NCBI GenBank assembly: GCA_020216655.1
Contig: JAIWNU010000163.1
Span: 1-11,328 of the forward strand
Source: Treponema sp.
GTDB lineage: Bacteria; Spirochaetota; Spirochaetia; Treponematales; Breznakiellaceae
Length of the DNA stretch: 11,328 nucleotides
Direction: 5' to 3'
Below the pieces are notes generated by a model, which did not search any database, was not told the DNA's origin, and saw only the letters and a list, made by a program, of their open reading frames with translations. The position numbers and the translations under genes are program-made. Below, piece after piece: positions 7,367 to 11,328 of the stretch; position 1 is the stretch's first letter, and every line of letters begins with the position of its first letter.

Positions 7367-8668
7367 ATGATTTTTAATCCCGAATATGAATCGATGGATC
7401 CAACAGTACGGGAAAAACTTCAGTTTGCCCGGCTCAAGAACCTGGTAGAAAAGGTATACCAGGATGTGTCCTTTTATAAAAAAAAGATGGACGCAGCAGG
7501 TGTGTCCCCAAAGGATATTACCTGTCTCGTCGATATTGCCAAGCTCCCCTTTACCACCAAGGATGACCTGCGGGAAACCTTTCCCTACGGGCTCCTTGCC
7601 TGTCCAGAGGCGGAAATAGAAGAAATCCACATGTCCAGCGGCACTACCGGAGTGCCGGTGGTGGATGCCTATACCCGCAAGGATGTGGATACCTGGGAAG
7701 AAGCCATGGCCCGCACATTGGCAGGGGCCGGGGCCACAAGAAACGATACGGTCCAAAACTGCTACGGTTATGGACTCTTTACGGGAGGCCTTGGGGTCCA
7801 TTACGGCGCCAAGCGTCTCGGGGCAAACATTATCCCCATGTCTTCGGGGAACACCCAAAAACAGCTTATGGTCATGCAGGCCTTCGGCTCTACTATTCTC
7901 ACCTGTACGCCATCCTATGCACTGTATATGGCCGAAGAAGCTGCCGAATCGGGGATCGATGTAAAGGCCATGAAGCTCAGGGCAGGCTGCTTTGGTGCCG
8001 AACCCTGGAGCGAAAACATGCGCAAGGAGATCGAGGCTAAATACGGTATCGATGCCTATGATATCTACGGCCTCACGGAGATTACCGGGCCTGGTGTTGC
8101 CTTTGAATGCGAAGCTAAAAACGGCCTCCACATTAACGAAGATTTCTTTTATCCTGAAATCATAGATCCCGCTACCGGAAAAGTGCTTCCGGATGGTGAA
8201 AAGGGAGAACTGGTCTTTACTACCTTGGTAAAGGAGGGAACGCCCCTTATACGGTATAGGACCCGGGATGTTACCTTCCTTCGCAGAGAATCCTGTTCCT
8301 GTGGACGGACCACGGTAAAGATGAACCGGCTTTTCGGCCGCACCGATGATATGCTTATTATCCGAGGGGTGAATGTGTTCCCCAGCCAGATTGAGCATGC
8401 CCTCATCGAAATTGAAGGGACCGATCCTCACTATCTCATCATAGTAGATCGTGGACCGAGCCATCTGGATGAAGTAGAATTACAGGTGGAGGTTAAGAAA
8501 GAACTCTTTGGAGACGAAACGAAGAGTCTTGAATCCCTTAAAACCAAGATAGAAAATGTTATGAAGTCCAAACTGGGTATAGCATTGCGGGTTAAACTGG
8601 TGGAACCGAAAACTATCGAACGTTCCATCGGTAAGGCAAAACGGGTCATAGACAGGCGGACCCTGTAG
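7367..8668 (+). CDS. paaK: Phenylacetate-CoA ligase family protein, second copy
   Basis: A 433-residue paralogue of the preceding gene, starting two bases after its stop codon; AAAGGAT about 8 bases upstream acts as its ribosome site. It carries the complete motif set: SSGTTGVPV from 90, YGLFTGGLGVHYG, FGAEPWSE, IYGLTEITGPGVAFEC, YRTRDVT, SCSCGRT, GRTDDMLIIRGVNVFP from 324, and the C-terminal IGKAKRV lysine motif. No active-site residue appears lost, so both copies should be active. They differ around the acid pocket: PMSSGNT here against PSGPGNT in copy one, and TEITG against SEMNG. That suggests different acids, or isoforms tuned to different concentrations. Co-transcription with the upstream copy is nearly certain from the spacing. 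Confidence 0.92.
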   Translation: MIFNPEYESMDPTVREKLQFARLKNLVEKVYQDVSFYKKKMDAAGVSPKDITCLVDIAKLPFTTKDDLRETFPYGLLACPEAEIEEIHMSSGTTGVPVVDAYTRKDVDTWEEAMARTLAGAGATRNDTVQNCYGYGLFTGGLGVHYGAKRLGANIIPMSSGNTQKQLMVMQAFGSTILTCTPSYALYMAEEAAESGIDVKAMKLRAGCFGAEPWSENMRKEIEAKYGIDAYDIYGLTEITGPGVAFECEAKNGLHINEDFFYPEIIDPATGKVLPDGEKGELVFTTLVKEGTPLIRYRTRDVTFLRRESCSCGRTTVKMNRLFGRTDDMLIIRGVNVFPSQIEHALIEIEGTDPHYLIIVDRGPSHLDEVELQVEVKKELFGDETKSLESLKTKIENVMKSKLGIALRVKLVEPKTIERSIGKAKRVIDRRTL

Positions 8669-8677
8669 GAGGTAGAT

Positions 8678-9094
8678 ATGCAGATTAGGCAAATATCGGT
8701 TTTTCTTGAGAATACGGCCGGCCGCCTCGCGGAGGTTACGAAGGTTCTTGCCAATGCGAAGGTGAATATCAGGGCCATATCTATTGCAGATACGGCAGAC
8801 TTTGGCATCTTAAGGCTTATTGTGGACCAGGTAGACACCGCCATGGAAGCCCTCTCCAAGGCAGGTCTTACCGCCCGAACTACCGATGTGCTCGCAGTAG
8901 AAATAGATGACAAGCCGGGAAGTCTTGCAAAGGTTATGGAACTCTTTCAGTCTACAAAGGTAAACATTGAATACCTTTATGCATCTCTGGAGGGATCTCC
9001 CGGAAAGGCGGTTGTAATCTTTAAGGTAGAAGACATACAGCATGGCCTCCGTATAGTTCAGGAACATGGACTATCGGTACTGGAAAAATTTTAA
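8678..9094 (+). CDS. Tandem ACT-domain protein, probable amino-acid sensor
   Basis: Small soluble protein of 138 residues made only of two ACT domains. The first (about 1-68) shows the ACT signature N12, G15 and L17 followed by AKVNIRAIS. The second (about 70-138) repeats it as DDKPGSLAKVMELF with STKVNIEYLYA. No enzymatic or DNA-binding domain is attached, so it probably binds an amino acid (aromatic or branched would fit) and acts on a partner, or simply senses flux. Stand-alone double ACT proteins are commonly found next to PaaK-type ligases and IorAB, which supports the same role here. It starts nine bases after the second paaK, with GGAGG in the gap. The target protein cannot be named from the sequence. 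Confidence 0.9.
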   Translation: MQIRQISVFLENTAGRLAEVTKVLANAKVNIRAISIADTADFGILRLIVDQVDTAMEALSKAGLTARTTDVLAVEIDDKPGSLAKVMELFQSTKVNIEYLYASLEGSPGKAVVIFKVEDIQHGLRIVQEHGLSVLEKF

Positions 9095-9100
9095 AAAAAG

Positions 9101-9119
9101 CATAGAATAGTTTTCTATG
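9101..9119 (+). promoter_or_regulatory. Inverted repeat enclosing the glgA start codon
   Basis: CATAGAA (9101-9107) and TTCTATG (9113-9119) form a perfect 7-bp inverted repeat with a 5-base loop. The last three bases are the glgA ATG, and no Shine-Dalgarno sequence precedes it. As RNA it could mask the start codon. The stem is A/U-rich and therefore weak, so chance is a real alternative. TAGAAT at 9103-9108 also resembles a -10 box. Confidence 0.35.
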
Positions 9120-10595
9120 AAAATACTTATGACAACCAGCGAAGCGGTGCCCTTCGCAAAAACCGGAGGGCTCGCAGATGCTGTTTCAGCTCTCGCTATC
9201 GCCCTTTCAAAACTTGGTCATGATGTTCGCCTTGTGCTACCACGGTATTACGCAATTTCTCGGGACAAGCTATCTAAGCTGGAAGGTCCCCTGGGGGTGC
9301 CCGTTGGTTATGGTGAAGAATGGTGTGCCGTTTATGAGGCGCCGCTTCCCGGTTCGGATGAAAAGAATCCAGTCCGTGTGTATTTTTTGGATCATGAAGG
9401 TTTTTTCGGCCGGGATGGTGTCTATGGGACTCCTTTTGAACCCGATTTTTCAGATAATCCTCGCCGCTTCACCTTTTTAAGCCGCGGAGCCTTCCAACTT
9501 TGCAGAAAACTTGCGTGGTACCCTGACATAATGCATGCCCATGACTGGCCTACAGCTCTTGTGCCGGTATACCTCAGATATAGAGAGCGGCAGAATGAAT
9601 TTTCCCATACGGCATCGGTCTTTACGATACACAACCTTGGTTATCAAGGTGTCTACAGCAAGGATTTTTATCCCTATACCCAGTTAGGCTGGGATTTGTT
9701 TGTACAAGCGGGTTTCGATGATTGGGACCGAATGAACCTCCTTAAGGCAGGGCTGACCAGCGCCGACTTCCTTACTACCGTTTCGCCCACCTATGCGGAG
9801 GAGACAAAGACTCAGGCCTATGGATTCAGGTTGGACGGTGTCCTACGCCAGCGTGCATCAGACTATGTGGGTATATTAAACGGTATCGACACCGATGTAT
9901 GGAATCCAGAAAAGGATCCCTATATACCGGAACACTATAGTTATAAAAATTTGGAAGGAAAAAAGGCCGCAAAAGCCGCACTCCAGAAAGAATATGGTCT
10001 TCCGGTGGATCTTGGAATTCCCGTGATTGGAATGGTGACAAGACTCACCGAACAAAAGGGTATCGGCGAGCTCTTTGGTCCGGCCTATGGCTCCGCCTGG
10101 TCTATTTGCCATGACATGAAACTGCAATTTGTATTATTAGGTTCCGGCGAAAAATGGTGCGAGCAGGAGGTTCGCAGCTTAAGCAGCCAGCTTCCTAATT
10201 TTAAGGTGCAGATTGGATACTCCGAACGGCTGAGCCACCTTATCGAAGCGGGGAGCGATTTCTTCCTTATGCCAAGCCGCTACGAACCCTGCGGCCTTAA
10301 CCAAATGTATTCCCTGGCCTATGGAACGCCTCCCATTGTGCATCGTACCGGAGGTCTTGCAGACACGGTAGAAAACTACAACCAGGATACTGGAGAGGGA
10401 ACAGGTTTCATGTTCGATGACCTAACCCCGCGGTCTATATATGATACAGTTGGATGGGCTCTCTGGGCTTATTATAACCGCCATGAACATATTGTAGCCA
10501 TGAGAAAGCGGGGGATGCAGAAAAACTTTTCATGGGAACAGTCAGCAAGAAAATATATAGAAGTATACGAAAAAACCCTCGCACGTTTTAAGTAA
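9117..10595 (+). CDS. glgA: Glycogen synthase (ADP-glucose, GT5 family)
   Basis: Transfers glucose from ADP-glucose to growing alpha-1,4-glucan in the cytoplasm. The 492 residues are close to the usual bacterial length. It shows the N-terminal KTGGLAD with K15 for ADP-glucose binding, HAHDW, TIHNLGYQG, a LNGIDTDVWNP linker, RLTEQKG at the start of the second Rossmann domain, and SRYEPCGLNQMYSLAYGT from about 387, followed by HRTGGLADTV. All key positions of GT5 seem present; in the EPCGL motif an Ala stands where Arg is common before YG. The start at 9117 matches the family N-terminus (MKIL..SE..PFAKTGGL). The gene begins 22 bases after the ACT gene without a clear ribosome site and is the last before the terminator, so read-through from the amino/aryl-acid operon is likely, though a private promoter is possible. 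Carbon storage has no direct link with IorAB or PaaK. Confidence 0.96.
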   Translation: MKILMTTSEAVPFAKTGGLADAVSALAIALSKLGHDVRLVLPRYYAISRDKLSKLEGPLGVPVGYGEEWCAVYEAPLPGSDEKNPVRVYFLDHEGFFGRDGVYGTPFEPDFSDNPRRFTFLSRGAFQLCRKLAWYPDIMHAHDWPTALVPVYLRYRERQNEFSHTASVFTIHNLGYQGVYSKDFYPYTQLGWDLFVQAGFDDWDRMNLLKAGLTSADFLTTVSPTYAEETKTQAYGFRLDGVLRQRASDYVGILNGIDTDVWNPEKDPYIPEHYSYKNLEGKKAAKAALQKEYGLPVDLGIPVIGMVTRLTEQKGIGELFGPAYGSAWSICHDMKLQFVLLGSGEKWCEQEVRSLSSQLPNFKVQIGYSERLSHLIEAGSDFFLMPSRYEPCGLNQMYSLAYGTPPIVHRTGGLADTVENYNQDTGEGTGFMFDDLTPRSIYDTVGWALWAYYNRHEHIVAMRKRGMQKNFSWEQSARKYIEVYEKTLARFK

Positions 10596-10602
10596 ACAAT
10601 TG

Positions 10603-10642
10603 GGGGATGTCCAATAAGTATTCGTGGACATCCCCTTTTTTT
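10603..10642 (+). terminator. Intrinsic terminator after glgA
   Basis: An 11-bp perfect stem, GGGGATGTCCA (10603-10613) paired with TGGACATCCCC (10625-10635), with an 11-base loop, is followed directly by seven T. It lies 8 bases past the glgA stop and closes the plus-strand block. On the minus strand the same hairpin is not followed by a T run (CAATTG instead), so it should serve the convergent gene poorly. Confidence 0.9.
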
Positions 10643-10658
10643 ATTTGATGAAATTGGC

Positions 10659-11328
10659 TTATTGGCCTTTCTTTTCTGTGAGGTCCTTGCTGTTAAGAAC
10701 TAAGGGTGATCCGTCGAGTCTCTGGGTGAGAAGGGTTTCCCCATAGAAGAGTACTGAAGCAAAGGGGTGTACTTCGACTGCAGATTTGCTTTGCAGCTGC
10801 AAATTCGGATCAAAGCGGGCGAGGTATAATTTACCAGCCGTATTTGCTAGAGCATACAGGTCGTTTCCTTGGAGCCAGAGAAGGCTAGAAGAGCCGATGT
10901 CTACATCGCCTTGTTTGAGCATTTCGAGGCTCTTAGAGTCTATCTGGACAAGACGAACCGCTCCGGTCCCCTGGGCTTGGCCAGCGATAGCGATGATTTT
11001 ATCCGCCATTATTACCATAGCCCTGCTGTTAATAGTGTTCAGTGTGGATTGCTTTAAGACTGATCCATTTGCAGGATTTACCAGTACGAGCCGGCCTAGG
11101 GCATTGGTATTCTGCAATAAGCTTATACCCAGAATCCCTTCCGGTTCGGTTTTTGCCGCCTCCTGGGCCTTAATGACCTGCTGCTGGTCCTTAGCAATCT
11201 CTGCTCGTTCGGCCTTGGCTTCCGCTTCTTTTTGCTGGGCCCGGGCCTCCGCAGCGGCAGCATCCTGTTTCTGTGCTTCCAGGGCCTGTTCTTTTTGTGC
11301 TATAGCCTGCTCTTGGGCTTTTATAGCC
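10659..11328 (-). CDS. P83/100-family-like spirochaetal protein, C-terminal part; 5' end beyond the right edge
   Basis: The open frame runs from the right edge to a TAA at 10659-10661, giving 222 visible residues. The first ~60 are almost only Ala, Gln, Glu, Lys and Arg with heptad-like spacing (AQEQ, AQKEQ, AEARAQQKEAEAKAE), a long charged coiled coil. About 150 residues follow with no coiled-coil character, rich in short beta-type units such as LGRLVLVNPANG, VRLVQIDSKSLEML, LWLQGNDLYAL and LYLARFDPNLQL, each resembling a propeller blade strand with an Asp/Asn turn. This order, coiled coil then blade-like C-terminus, matches what I know of the spirochaete P83/100 antigens. The N-terminal domain and any signal peptide are outside the window. 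A TTG codon at 11117 is internal and not a start. It is convergent with glgA, 63 bases apart. The family call is from memory of the pattern, not from a search. Confidence 0.72.
   Translation of the reverse strand, partial: AIKAQEQAIAQKEQALEAQKQDAAAAEARAQQKEAEAKAERAEIAKDQQQVIKAQEAAKTEPEGILGISLLQNTNALGRLVLVNPANGSVLKQSTLNTINSRAMVIMADKIIAIAGQAQGTGAVRLVQIDSKSLEMLKQGDVDIGSSSLLWLQGNDLYALANTAGKLYLARFDPNLQLQSKSAVEVHPFASVLFYGETLLTQRLDGSPLVLNSKDLTEKKGQ

Noticed and set aside
7478..7485. A8 run followed by G in the second paaK, resembling a dnaX-type slippery site
   Set aside because: It encodes a plausible Lys-Lys-Lys in the family N-terminus. I saw no stimulatory hairpin or upstream Shine-Dalgarno-like site, and a shorter product would make no sense for an adenylating enzyme.
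7124..8464. Long open frame (446 codons) on the minus strand across the second paaK
   Set aside because: The sense gene has complete family motifs and operon spacing. The antisense product has no recognisable domain, and a similar antisense frame exists over the first paaK, as expected from paralogous sense genes with the same codon bias.
10603..10635. The glgA terminator hairpin acting as a bidirectional terminator for the convergent gene
   Set aside because: On the minus strand the stem is followed by CAATTG rather than a T run, so only the plus direction is well supported.

Overview
The window looks like ordinary chromosomal DNA of a spirochaete. A Treponema-like relative of moderate GC content is the best guess, because the gene at the right edge resembles the spirochaetal P83/100 antigen family. 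Genus-level placement is an inference. I see no tRNA, rRNA, CRISPR array, insertion sequence or phage gene.

Left part, minus strand: a GT4-type glycosyltransferase (start at 2124) is followed after 7 nt by a DEAD-box RNA helicase that runs off the left edge. The two probably form one transcript. The glycosyltransferase gene is clearly more AT-rich than the rest and carries a run of eight C's (coding strand) at codons 10-13. A one-base slip there in either direction would hit a stop within a few codons.

Intergenic region 2125-2300: two back-to-back promoter candidates. One fires left into the glycosyltransferase and one fires right into a seven-gene block.

Centre, plus strand, 2301-10595: a sodium:solute symporter, iorA, iorB, two tandem paaK-type aryl-CoA ligases, a double-ACT-domain protein and glgA. 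Gaps run from a 4-nt overlap to 22 nt, and a strong intrinsic terminator follows glgA. The first six genes fit a single aromatic (or branched) acid module. The symporter would move the acid, the PaaK ligases would activate it to the CoA thioester, IorAB would interconvert acyl-CoA and 2-oxoacid with ferredoxin, and the ACT protein would sense an amino acid. The direction (salvage of arylacetates into amino acids, or fermentation of amino acids to aryl acids) cannot be read from the sequence. IorA lacks the C-terminal iron-sulfur domain usual in the family. glgA (glycogen synthase) seems a metabolically separate passenger, with no visible Shine-Dalgarno site and its start codon inside a small inverted repeat.

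Right edge, minus strand: the C-terminal part of a P83/100-like protein, with an Ala/Glu/Gln/Lys coiled coil followed by a repeat-like beta domain, convergent with glgA.

I did not find a clearly new system. The most testable points are the C8 tract, the IorA without a ferredoxin domain, and the symporter-IorAB-double PaaK-ACT operon.
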